DNA of 20,339 nucleotides, taken from IMG/VR virus record IMGVR_UViG_3300005581_000177, positions 1 to 20,339 of that record; one strand, written 5' to 3'. Made by a program: the position numbers and the translations under genes. Shown piece by piece: positions 1 to 4,829 of the stretch (positions within the stretch are counted from its first letter, which is position 1; each line of letters opens with the position of its first letter). Source of the stretch: a virus. The notes beneath the pieces were generated by a model. That model made no database searches. It was not told the DNA's origin and saw only the letters and a list, made by a program, of their open reading frames with translations.

Positions 1-16
1 TGCGGCGAAACCGGCG

Positions 17-25
17 GTGTATGTT
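17..25 (+). promoter_or_regulatory. Putative -10 region shared with the early promoter
   Basis: The sequence GTGTATGTT lies about 35 bases before the start codon of the first small gene. With one more leading G (GGTGTATGTT) it also occurs at the -10 position of the rightward early promoter near 3768. TATGTT is the likely -10 hexamer. The -35 element would fall at or before the window edge, so it cannot be judged. GTGTA is also the half-site of the operator palindromes seen at 3699 and 5608, so this promoter may answer to the same repressor. This is inference from one shared motif. Confidence 0.35.
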
Positions 26-59
26 CCTCGCATCGCAACCCCACCAACGGAGACGAACG

Positions 60-239
60 ATGATCAAGAACTCGAAGCAGAACTGGACGGTCGGCAGCAT
101 CGTGAAGGTCGGTTTCCTCACCCTCAAGGTGGCCGGGATCAGCGGCGGCGTGTACCGGCTGGTTCGGCCCGACGCCGAGTTCGGCTACACCGGGCCGATG
201 TGGGACTTCGTCCCGCACAGCGGCCTGTTCCGGGTCTGA
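60..239 (+). CDS. Conserved small phage protein of unknown function
   Basis: This 59-residue protein starts at the ATG at 60 because GGAG lies 7 bases upstream; an open frame extends to 21 but has no comparable start signal. The N-terminal half alternates hydrophobic and polar residues (VGSIVKVGFLTLKV) and the C-terminus ends in a FVPHSGLFRV motif. That looks like a small beta-rich fold. I recall similar short phage proteins with VGFLTL and PHNGL motifs, but no function is known to me. It is followed 7 bases later by another small plus-strand gene, so the two are probably one transcript. Confidence 0.7.
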   Translation: MIKNSKQNWTVGSIVKVGFLTLKVAGISGGVYRLVRPDAEFGYTGPMWDFVPHSGLFRV

Positions 240-246
240 GGCCGCC

Positions 247-450
247 ATGCGCATTTCCCCCGTCACGAGCCTCGCCCAGCTCCGCGACTTCATGGGCGAG
301 GCCTCCCTCCTCGACGCCGCCGCGCTGCGCGACGTCCTGATCCGCCGCCGGGTCCGCGACACGAACCGGCTGGCCGCGCCCGAGTGGCGTCAGGCCCTGG
401 ACGAGGCCTACCGCCGCCTCCCGCCGCACCTCCGACCAGAAACGCGCTAG
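247..450 (+). CDS. Small hypothetical protein, helical
   Basis: This 67-residue protein begins 7 bases after the previous stop; GAGG at the stop codon may act as a weak ribosome binding site. It is rich in Arg, Leu and Ala and looks entirely alpha-helical, with a basic RRRVRD patch in the middle. No family is recognised. Its position suggests an accessory gene co-transcribed with the gene at 60. It converges on the leftward replication operon and is separated from it only by a hairpin. Confidence 0.6.
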   Translation: MRISPVTSLAQLRDFMGEASLLDAAALRDVLIRRRVRDTNRLAAPEWRQALDEAYRRLPPHLRPETR

Positions 451-479
451 AACCGCCCTAGGAGCGCCGAAGCCCGGTC

Positions 480-508
480 GCCCGCTACCCCGCGTTGGGT
501 AAGCGGGC
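480..508. terminator. Hairpin between convergent operons
   Basis: GCCCGCTACCC and GGGTAAGCGGGC form an 11-bp stem with one bulged A and a CGCGTT loop. It lies between the plus-strand gene ending at 450 and the minus-strand gene whose TAG stop is at 485-487, inside the hairpin. Only two T residues follow on the plus side, so it is a weak intrinsic terminator. It may serve both directions. Confidence 0.5.
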
Positions 509-1087
509 TTCCGGCGTTCCTGAGCCATCCTCAGCGCTTCTGGAGGCATCCGAGGCGAACCGGGACCGGAACTTCGCCATCGCGGCGTCAAACTCGGCCT
601 TCTGCGCGTCGGTCATGGCCGAGTACTTGCCCGAGGGCCTCGACCCCTCGACCGGCAGGGCCACCGCCCGGCGCAGCTGGTGCCGCAGCGCCTTCGCCTG
701 CGCGACCTCGGCCTCGAGGTGCTCGACCAGCTCGGCGTAGCTCGGAAACCACCGGAACTTGCGCGCCGCCGCGTCGAGGCTTGACCGCGTGAACGCGCTG
801 GCCGGGAATTCCAGCATCGCCGCGTAGGCCCGAACCTTCGCCAGCCCGTCCGCCTCGCCCGGCCTCGTCGCCGTCAACGTGCCGAGCGCCGTCACGAACC
901 GCTCGGCCAGCGCCTGCGGTGCGGGCTGCAGCGCGGCTTCGGCGGCAACCAGCGCGCGCTCAGCCTCGGTCTTCTGCGTCGAGGAAATCGACAACGGAGC
1001 GCCCGGCTGCTCGGTCTGCATCCTCCCGAGCAAGGCGCTCAGCGTGAACGATAAACCCGTTGCGTTCGGTGCGAGATCCTGTGCCAT
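485..1087 (-). CDS. Putative replication accessory protein (helicase-loader-like position)
   Basis: This 200-residue protein starts at the ATG at 1087, with AAGGAAG about 8 bases upstream on the minus strand. The N-terminal third is Ala-rich and helical. The middle reads as a helical module ending in a FRWFPSYAELVEHL segment; such a 'fP..aEl' pattern resembles lambda P-type helicase loaders that follow initiator genes. It lies directly downstream of the DUF1376 replication gene, the position of a P analogue. Its first 128 bases overlap the end of that gene in another reading frame, which is unusually long. A start at Met23 (1021) would still overlap. Loader function is inference; the family was not recognised outright. 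Confidence 0.6.
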   Translation of the reverse strand: MAQDLAPNATGLSFTLSALLGRMQTEQPGAPLSISSTQKTEAERALVAAEAALQPAPQALAERFVTALGTLTATRPGEADGLAKVRAYAAMLEFPASAFTRSSLDAAARKFRWFPSYAELVEHLEAEVAQAKALRHQLRRAVALPVEGSRPSGKYSAMTDAQKAEFDAAMAKFRSRFASDASRSAEDGSGTPEARLPNAG

Positions 1088-1799
1088 TGCCCTGCTTCCT
1101 TTCACTGCTGCGGCGCACCCAATTCCTCCAGGTCGCGCTCCAGTTGACCTTCCGCCCGTCCGCGCCGGGCTTGCTGTGCCAGTAGTCCCTGAACGACGCC
1201 GCCTCGCGCTCGACCGCGACGCCGAGGCTGCCGGCGAAGGCGCGGTCCTCGTCCGAAGGCGACCAATCGTCCGGCAGGCGCGTTCCGCGGTCGGCGCGCT
1301 CTGCGCGCTTCCCCCCAGACCCCCCAGAACCAAGAACAGGTCCATGAGTATCTCTTTCCGAAGGAAAGGGTGGTTGTGGTTGTGGTTGTGGTTGTATGCA
1401 CGTTACGTTGGTCGTTACGTCCGACGTTACGTTCATCGTTACGTTGTCCGTTACGTTGCGCGCGGCCCTCGCGGCGGTCGCGGCCTCGGTGCGCCGCTTG
1501 CGCGCGTCGTAGAGGCGGGCGGCCTCGGCCAGTTCGTGGTCGATCCGGCCATGACGGATCTGACCGGACGAGACCGCGAAGAACGCAAGCACCGCGTCAC
1601 GGTTCTCGATCCACTCGTCAGGCGTCATCCTGGCCGCTCGAGCGAGCGCGTCGTCGCTCAGACGCAGCGGGCCGCCGGCTCGCCAGTAGGCCATGATGAG
1701 GTGGAGGTAGGCGCCGCTCTGGGCGGCGGTCAGATGCGCCGTGTCCGCGAGGTAGTCCGCGACGTACAGCGGCATCCAGCTATCTGGTCGTCCTGCCAT
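960..1799 (-). CDS. DUF1376-domain phage replication protein
   Basis: This 279-residue protein starts at the ATG at 1799, with GGAGA 6 bases upstream. Residues 7-90 match the DUF1376 (YdaU-type) pattern: WMPLYVADYLADTAHL, then a helical stretch, W at 38-39 and a second helix-turn region. Residues 115-133 are a five-fold NVT-type repeat and 136-143 are QP repeats; both are low complexity and encoded by DNA repeats. Residues 205-230 (DYWHSK...NWSATWRNWVRR) match the C-terminal DNA-binding segment usual in phage primosomal/initiator proteins. Family knowledge places DUF1376 proteins in phage replication, like lambda O. The internal repeats look like an origin. It precedes the possible loader gene and overlaps it. 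Confidence 0.85.
   Translation of the reverse strand: MAGRPDSWMPLYVADYLADTAHLTAAQSGAYLHLIMAYWRAGGPLRLSDDALARAARMTPDEWIENRDAVLAFFAVSSGQIRHGRIDHELAEAARLYDARKRRTEAATAARAARNVTDNVTMNVTSDVTTNVTCIQPQPQPQPPFPSERDTHGPVLGSGGSGGKRAERADRGTRLPDDWSPSDEDRAFAGSLGVAVEREAASFRDYWHSKPGADGRKVNWSATWRNWVRRSSERKQGNGTGSRTERNGFIVHAERLAREDADRAAGRSVVDFLDAEDRG
1372..1395. repeat. GGTTGT hexanucleotide repeat, four copies
   Basis: Four perfect tandem copies of GGTTGT encode alternating Gln-Pro on the minus strand. They sit between the 12-bp repeats and a dyad. A simple repeat like this can arise by slippage, but here it forms the strand-asymmetric part of the candidate origin. Confidence 0.9.
1401..1456. repeat. Five direct repeats CGTTACGT, 12-bp period
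   Basis: Five perfect 8-bp copies start at 1401, 1413, 1425, 1437 and 1449, separated by variable 4-bp spacers (TGGT, CCGA, TCAT, TGTC). In the minus-strand protein they encode the NVT repeats between the two folded domains. The conserved octamer with free spacers looks like selection on DNA rather than on the protein, though a coding explanation is possible. Confidence 0.9.
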
Positions 1800-1857
1800 G
1801 ATCGTCTCCGTTGATCCGGCCGGACGTCGCGGATACATTTCGCCCGCGAACCCTCGC

Positions 1858-1910
1858 CGGACCAGTTGGGTGGTCCGTTTGCCCCGGCGCGGCTGGAACC
1901 GCGTCGGGGC
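1858..1910. other. Two tandem hairpins in the leader of the DUF1376 gene
   Basis: Hairpin one (1881-1910) pairs GCCCCGGCGCGG with CCGCGTCGGGGC, 11 Watson-Crick pairs and one G-T, with loop CTGGAA. Hairpin two (1858-1877) pairs CGGACCA with TGGTCCG, loop GTTGGG. Both lie between the minus-strand microprotein and the DUF1376 start at 1799. On the minus strand no T-run follows, so they are not obvious leftward terminators; on the plus strand each is followed by a short TTT. They could be a structured leader or an attenuator of the replication genes. Confidence 0.5.
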
Positions 1911-1928
1911 TTTCGCATGCTAACCCGG

Positions 1929-2000
1929 CTACCGCCTGCCGTCCAGCAGCGCCCAGACGATGATGCCGATCACGACGAAATCCTGCCATCCGAGAACCAT
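1929..2000 (-). CDS. Single-span membrane microprotein, 23 aa
   Basis: A 23-codon frame starts at the ATG at 2000 with a strong GGAGG 5 bases upstream on the minus strand. The product is MVLGWQDFVVIGIIVWALLDGRR: a hydrophobic helix of about 15 residues followed by two arginines, the charge pattern of a membrane-anchored peptide. It lies between the GapR homologue and the DUF1376 gene. No family is recognised. The ribosome binding site and the clean hydrophobic core support translation, but the length makes the call uncertain. Confidence 0.5.
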   Translation of the reverse strand: MVLGWQDFVVIGIIVWALLDGRR

Positions 2001-2145
2001 GTCTGCCTCCGTTCGGGTTGAGTGGCGGGAGCGATCCATCCGGTAAACGCACCGGCCAGGGACCGGTTGACGGGCTATGCCCGCTGGGCCGCTTTTAGGT
2101 TCCGCGGCCCGCCGGCCACGGCAAGGGAGGGCCTGGCCTGTCCTG

Positions 2146-2394
2146 TCAGATCCCGAGGTCCAGCTGGACGCCCAGCCGGTCGGCGTAGAGCGTCACCGCC
2201 TGCAGCCGCTCCTGCTCGCGCGCCCGCTTGCGCTCGTCGCGCCGCAGCTGCACGACGCGCACCAGCGCCGCCGGGTCGTAGCCCGCGCTCTTGATCTCGA
2301 CCTTCAACTCCTTGAGGTCAGCGCGCATCTCGTCGGCGGCGTCGAGAATGTGGGTAAGGCGCTCCGCGTAGCGCTTCAGGTCGTCATTCGTCAT
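2146..2394 (-). CDS. GapR-like (DUF2312) nucleoid-associated protein
   Basis: This 82-residue protein starts at the ATG at 2394 with GGAGGAG about 8 bases upstream. It matches the GapR/DUF2312 pattern: an N-terminal helix (RYAERLTHILDAADEM), a long coiled coil with K/E-rich heptads, then GYDPAALVRVVQLRR, corresponding to the conserved 'G.d...lr.virlR' segment, and a final helix (RLQAVTLYADRLG). GapR in Caulobacter binds overtwisted, AT-rich DNA ahead of replication and stimulates topoisomerases. The gene overlaps the end of the RusA-like gene by 11 bases, so it belongs to the leftward DNA-metabolism operon. A role in phage DNA topology is inferred. Confidence 0.85.
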   Translation of the reverse strand: MTNDDLKRYAERLTHILDAADEMRADLKELKVEIKSAGYDPAALVRVVQLRRDERKRAREQERLQAVTLYADRLGVQLDLGI

Positions 2395-2752
2395 CGGTCA
2401 TCTCCTCCAGAAGGATCTCGGCGCGGGGATTGTCCCGGTCGAGGTGGTGGTACAGGTGCATTTCTCGCACCGCGCGGTCGTTGCGGTAGACGCGGCCCTG
2501 CAGCGCGTCGAGGATCAGCGACGGATCAAGGTCCGGTCGCCGCGAGGCGTAGTAAATGTGAGCGGTCATGCGGATCGGCTCCAGTAGCTGCTCCTGCGCC
2601 GGCAGTTCCGGCGCCTGACGCGCAACCGCTTCGATGTACGCGAGCCCCTTCTCGCTCTTGATCACCCGCAGTTTCGACCCAAACCGCACGATGCGGCGCG
2701 AGTTGGCCTTGCTGGCAGGCTCGCCCAGGATGGTGCCGCGCCACGTTCTCAC
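2384..2752 (-). CDS. RusA-like Holliday-junction resolvase
   Basis: This 122-residue protein starts with GTG at 2752, overlapping the preceding stop (GTGA), with GGAGGG 6 bases upstream. The core reads SRRPDLDPSLILDALQGRVYRND: the two Asp of the DLD motif and the later Asp of the ND motif correspond to the metal-binding acidic residues of RusA. The N-terminal KANSRRIVRFG segment and the FGSKLRVIKSEKG stretch are typical of phage versions. RusA proteins cut four-way junctions formed during recombination or replication; the active enzyme is a dimer. The lysine usually two turns after DLD in E. coli RusA is not obvious here, as in other phage members I recall. Confidence 0.85.
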   Translation of the reverse strand: MRTWRGTILGEPASKANSRRIVRFGSKLRVIKSEKGLAYIEAVARQAPELPAQEQLLEPIRMTAHIYYASRRPDLDPSLILDALQGRVYRNDRAVREMHLYHHLDRDNPRAEILLEEMTDDE

Positions 2753-3486
2753 GGCGACCCTCCTTCCGCGCTGCGGCTCTCGGCCAGCATTGCCCCGCTC
2801 GACCCGGTCATGCTGCGCTCAACCAGCGGCGGCGTCCATCGCAGCAGGCGCTGCGGGCGGATGAGGTGCGCCGGGATGTCCTCGTACCTGCGGCCGCGCA
2901 TCAGCTTCGGCCAGAGCTTCTCGGCGCGCGCGACGCAAGCCTCGGGATCGGTCGAGCGCGTCTCGGGCTCGGCGATGTCCTCGAAATCCGCGATGGTCGG
3001 CGCGATGGGAGCCACCGTGCGCCCGAGCGCGAGCGCCTGCCGGCCCGTTTCGGTCAGCCGAACATACGTCTTGGCGACCTCGATCAGCCCGCGCCGCCGC
3101 AGGCTGTGAACGCCGCTGTGCAGGCGCACCCGATGCGTGATCTGCGCGCTCCACGCGAGCCATGCGTCGATCGGCGCCTCGCCGCCAACCGCGTCGAGGT
3201 ACTCGACGACGAGCCGGGTGTAGCCGTTCGACACCGCCGCCTTGAACCGCGAGCCGCGATGCACCTTCTTCGCGGGCGTAAACCAGTAGGTCCAGCCGCA
3301 CTCGGGCTGCTTGCGCGGAGCGTAGTCGCTGTCTACCAGCTCGCGGCGCTTCAAGTGCGCGAGGGCCATCAACACCAACCCCCTGTCCATGCCGGGCAGA
3401 ACTTCGCACAGCCGCTGCGTCGAGGCGCGTCCGCCCTCGGCACGCAGCGCGTTGGACACGCGCTCGATTGCGGTGTCGCGCTTCAT
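2749..3486 (-). CDS. Tandem winged-helix DNA-binding-type protein, unknown role
   Basis: This 245-residue protein starts at the ATG at 3486, which overlaps the repressor stop (ATGA), with GAGG about 7 bases upstream. The open frame runs much further upstream, but that part crosses the control region and is not credible. Residues 5-48 look like a winged helix (helix, ASTQRLCEVLPG, recognition-type helix, RRELVDSD wing). Residues 95-160 look like a second one (YLDAVGGEAPIDAWL ... HSLRRRGLIEVAKTYVRLTETG). The C-terminal 80 residues are acidic then basic. Coupling to the repressor suggests a regulator or a replication factor. No specific family was recognised. Confidence 0.7.
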   Translation of the reverse strand: MKRDTAIERVSNALRAEGGRASTQRLCEVLPGMDRGLVLMALAHLKRRELVDSDYAPRKQPECGWTYWFTPAKKVHRGSRFKAAVSNGYTRLVVEYLDAVGGEAPIDAWLAWSAQITHRVRLHSGVHSLRRRGLIEVAKTYVRLTETGRQALALGRTVAPIAPTIADFEDIAEPETRSTDPEACVARAEKLWPKLMRGRRYEDIPAHLIRPQRLLRWTPPLVERSMTGSSGAMLAESRSAEGGSP

Positions 3487-3686
3487 CGCCGGGCCTCGCG
3501 GCGCGTCGCGGCGACCGGGTCGAACGCAAGGCGCTTGGCGCGCGCGATGCGGAAGGCCTCGAGCTGCCGCGCGGCGGGCAGCCGCTGGCGACGCTTCCAA
3601 TTGCTGATAGCCTGCGGCGTCGTGGAGAACGCGCGGGCGGTGGCATAGGTGCCGCCGAGGGCGGCAATGAACTGGGTCAAGGTCAT
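3483..3686 (-). CDS. Cro/YdaS-like HTH transcriptional regulator
   Basis: This 67-residue basic protein has a clear helix-turn-helix: FIAALGGTYATARAF then STTPQAISNWKRRQRLPAARQ, matching the YdaS/Cro pattern 'aLGG...vA..lg.t.qaisnWk.R.riP'. The start at 3686 has no ribosome binding site; the predicted promoter puts the transcript start within a few bases of the ATG, so it may be leaderless, as lambda cI is from its maintenance promoter. It is divergent from the rightward early operon and lies next to a perfect inverted repeat, so it likely represses its own promoter and the early promoter. It has no peptidase domain, so it would not respond to RecA cleavage. Confidence 0.85.
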   Translation of the reverse strand: MTLTQFIAALGGTYATARAFSTTPQAISNWKRRQRLPAARQLEAFRIARAKRLAFDPVAATRREARR

Positions 3687-3695
3687 TCGCGACGG

Positions 3696-3722
3696 CTACT
3701 ACACGCGCGGTGTAGAGGTCAA
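3696..3722 (-). promoter_or_regulatory. Putative leftward promoter of the repressor operon
   Basis: On the minus strand TTGACC (3717-3722) is a good -35 hexamer. The -10 is weak: TAGTAG (3696-3701) at 15-bp spacing, or GTAGCC at 17 bp. The operator palindrome fills the spacer and -10, so the repressor would block it. Transcription would begin almost at the ATG at 3686. Confidence 0.4.
3699..3715. promoter_or_regulatory. Operator palindrome O1 (CTACAC-N5-GTGTAG)
   Basis: A perfect 6-bp inverted repeat with a 5-bp centre lies between the divergent repressor and early genes, within the predicted repressor promoter. A near-identical site, TTACAC-N5-GTGTAG, occurs at 5608. It is the natural candidate for binding by the repressor encoded at 3483-3686. 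Confidence 0.65.
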
Positions 3723-3745
3723 GCACACAATTTCGCGGAAAGCGC

Positions 3746-3773
3746 TTGCGCGGGTAAAGCGATGGTGTATGTT
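3746..3773 (+). promoter_or_regulatory. Putative rightward early promoter
   Basis: TTGCGC (3746-3751) and TATGTT (3768-3773) are separated by 16 bases and lie 47 bases before the first gene of the rightward operon. The -10 overlaps GTGTA (3765-3769), an operator half-site; TAAAG at 3755-3759 matches the other half at 3 of 5 positions with the same 5-bp spacing, giving a weak second operator. Confidence 0.5.
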
Positions 3774-3779
3774 TCGCCT

Positions 3780-3799
3780 TGTCCGGGTGGTGCCGGACA
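3780..3799 (+). other. Leader hairpin upstream of the first early gene
   Basis: TGTCCGG and CCGGACA form a perfect 7-bp stem with loop GTGGTG. It lies in the untranslated leader, ending 7 bases before the AGGAGGGA ribosome binding site of the gene at 3820. It may stabilise the early transcript or affect translation. Confidence 0.5.
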
Positions 3800-3819
3800 G
3801 CAACCAGGAGGGACAGACA

Positions 3820-4137
3820 ATGCCGATAATGACCTACCGCAACGACGACGAGCGCGGCGAGACCTTCATCCGCAGCGCCGACTTCATCGAGAGCGCCGAC
3901 GACGCGCTGCGCGCGATCGAGTGCGCGAAGATCCGCGCCGAGCGCGAGATCATCGCCGCGATCACCCGGTTGCGCGACATCTGCAACCGACAGCTCGACA
4001 ACGTCGGCGCCGGCAACACCGCGACCGACAATGCAATCAGCGATCAGTTCGTGGACCTGACCAACCAGGCGGTGGACATGGTCGTCGAGATGGCCTGCCA
4101 CGCCGAAAGCGCGATCCACGCCGAGATGGAGGGCTGA
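3820..4137 (+). CDS. Hypothetical acidic helical early protein
   Basis: This 105-residue protein starts at the ATG at 3820, with AGGAGGGA about 6 bases upstream, the best ribosome binding site in the region. It is acidic and helical: residues 25-60 look like a coiled coil (SADDALRAIECAKIRAEREI and following), and the C-terminal half has a second long helix. No family is recognised. As first gene of the rightward operon, under the repressor-controlled promoter, it may be an early regulator or host-takeover factor, but nothing in the sequence shows this. Confidence 0.75.
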   Translation: MPIMTYRNDDERGETFIRSADFIESADDALRAIECAKIRAEREIIAAITRLRDICNRQLDNVGAGNTATDNAISDQFVDLTNQAVDMVVEMACHAESAIHAEMEG

Positions 4138-4139
4138 TC

Positions 4140-4445
4140 ATGGCTGCGATCATGGACATCGACAACGCGCAGCGCAGCGTCGAGCGCCTCAACGAGATGC
4201 GCCACGCCGCCTACGACAAGATCGAGGCGATCCTGCGCGCGGTCGCGGGGGAGGTCGAGGAGATCAACGCGCAGCACTACAACTGCCGCGCCATCTCCGA
4301 GAGCGAGTTGCGCGGCGTCCTCTACGACGCCGAGATCCTCGTCGAGCGGCTCACCGACCCCACGGCGCGCTTCATCCGCGACGACGCGACGCCCGCCGAG
4401 CCTTTCGACGGCGACTATCCCGATTGGCTCAGGGGGGACCGCTGA
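4140..4445 (+). CDS. Hypothetical early protein, helical
   Basis: This 101-residue protein starts 2 bases after the previous stop; the end of that gene supplies a GGAGGG ribosome binding site. It is acidic, with long amphipathic helices at residues 5-45 and 50-75 and an acidic C-terminal tail (FDGDYPDWLRGDR). It resembles the preceding protein in composition and helix pattern (both have an 'ERL'/'EIIA' helix followed by a polar loop), so a distant duplication is conceivable but not shown. No function is recognised. Confidence 0.7.
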   Translation: MAAIMDIDNAQRSVERLNEMRHAAYDKIEAILRAVAGEVEEINAQHYNCRAISESELRGVLYDAEILVERLTDPTARFIRDDATPAEPFDGDYPDWLRGDR

Positions 4446-4510
4446 TGTCCCCCCTCTGGATCAACGCCCTCATGGGCCTCGTTTTGGCCGCGATCATGGT
4501 GCTGGCATGA
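4445..4510 (+). CDS. Membrane microprotein, 21 aa
   Basis: A 21-codon frame begins at the ATG overlapping the previous stop (TGATG) and ends overlapping the next start (ATGA). The product MSPLWINALMGLVLAAIMVLA is one hydrophobic helix. Translational coupling on both sides makes real translation plausible despite the size. It parallels the microproteins at 1929 and 8577. Function unknown. Confidence 0.5.
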   Translation: MSPLWINALMGLVLAAIMVLA

Positions 4511-4686
4511 AGCCGCTTCCCGCCGCCCCGGCGATCCCGCAGACGCCCAACGTCCTGCGCGCCCGCATCCAGTTGCGCGTCGAGCTGGCCCGCGACCTCA
4601 ACCCCGACAGCATCGACTATCTGCTCGCTCACCAACGGATCGCGGAGCTGGAGCGCGAGCTTGCCAAGCTGGAGGGCAACCGATGA
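4507..4686 (+). CDS. Small hypothetical protein with C-terminal coiled coil
   Basis: This 59-residue protein starts at the ATG at 4507, overlapping the microprotein stop, and ends in an ATGA overlap with the next gene. The N-terminus is Pro/Ala rich (KPLPAAPAIPQTP). Residues 20-57 form an amphipathic helix ending in RIAELERELAKLEG, a short coiled coil. It likely forms oligomers or binds a partner. No family is recognised. Confidence 0.6.
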   Translation: MKPLPAAPAIPQTPNVLRARIQLRVELARDLNPDSIDYLLAHQRIAELERELAKLEGNR

Positions 4687-4829
4687 CCACCGAGAAGCGC
4701 AAGCTGCTGCGGGTCTATCGCAGCATGATCAAGCGCGCGGCCCACGCCCCGCGCGGCAAGAAGCAGTCCCGCCTCGCCGCCCTGCGCGGCTGGGTCCACA
4801 GGCAGATGAAGAGGGAGATCGAAAAGTGA
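4683..4829 (+). CDS. Small basic hypothetical protein, 48 aa
   Basis: This 48-residue, strongly basic protein is coupled to both neighbours (ATGA at its start, GTGA at its end). About a third of its residues are Lys or Arg, spread over two predicted helices, which would suit nucleic-acid binding. It lies directly before the RecE-like gene and may assist recombination, but no family is recognised. Confidence 0.6.
   Translation: MTTEKRKLLRVYRSMIKRAAHAPRGKKQSRLAALRGWVHRQMKREIEK

Larger units (their letters stand above)
1352..1460. other. Candidate iteron-type replication origin inside the DUF1376 gene
   Basis: CGTTACGT occurs five times, at 1401, 1413, 1425, 1437 and 1449, with exact 12-bp spacing. 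Next to it are four GGTTGT hexamers (1372-1395), a less GC-rich stretch than the surroundings, then a dyad at 1352-1370 (CTTTCC-GAA-GGAAAG core). Iterons, a melting-prone tract and a dyad, all inside an initiator gene, are the same three parts known from the lambda origin in gene O. Origin function is inference. Confidence 0.5.

Noticed and set aside
1102-1401. Poly-Thr frame on the minus strand and poly-Val frame on the plus strand
   Set aside because: Both are alternative frames of the GGTTGT hexamer repeat inside the DUF1376 gene.
2045-2083. Repeated CCGGT/ACCGG half-sites and a 5-bp hairpin as an operator or terminator
   Set aside because: The arms are only 5 bp of pure GC-biased sequence, expected by chance at this base composition, and there is no T-run.
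3487-4119. Upstream extension of the tandem winged-helix gene to 456 residues
   Set aside because: It would run antisense through the promoter-operator region and the repressor gene; the ATG at 3486 overlapping the repressor stop is the better start.
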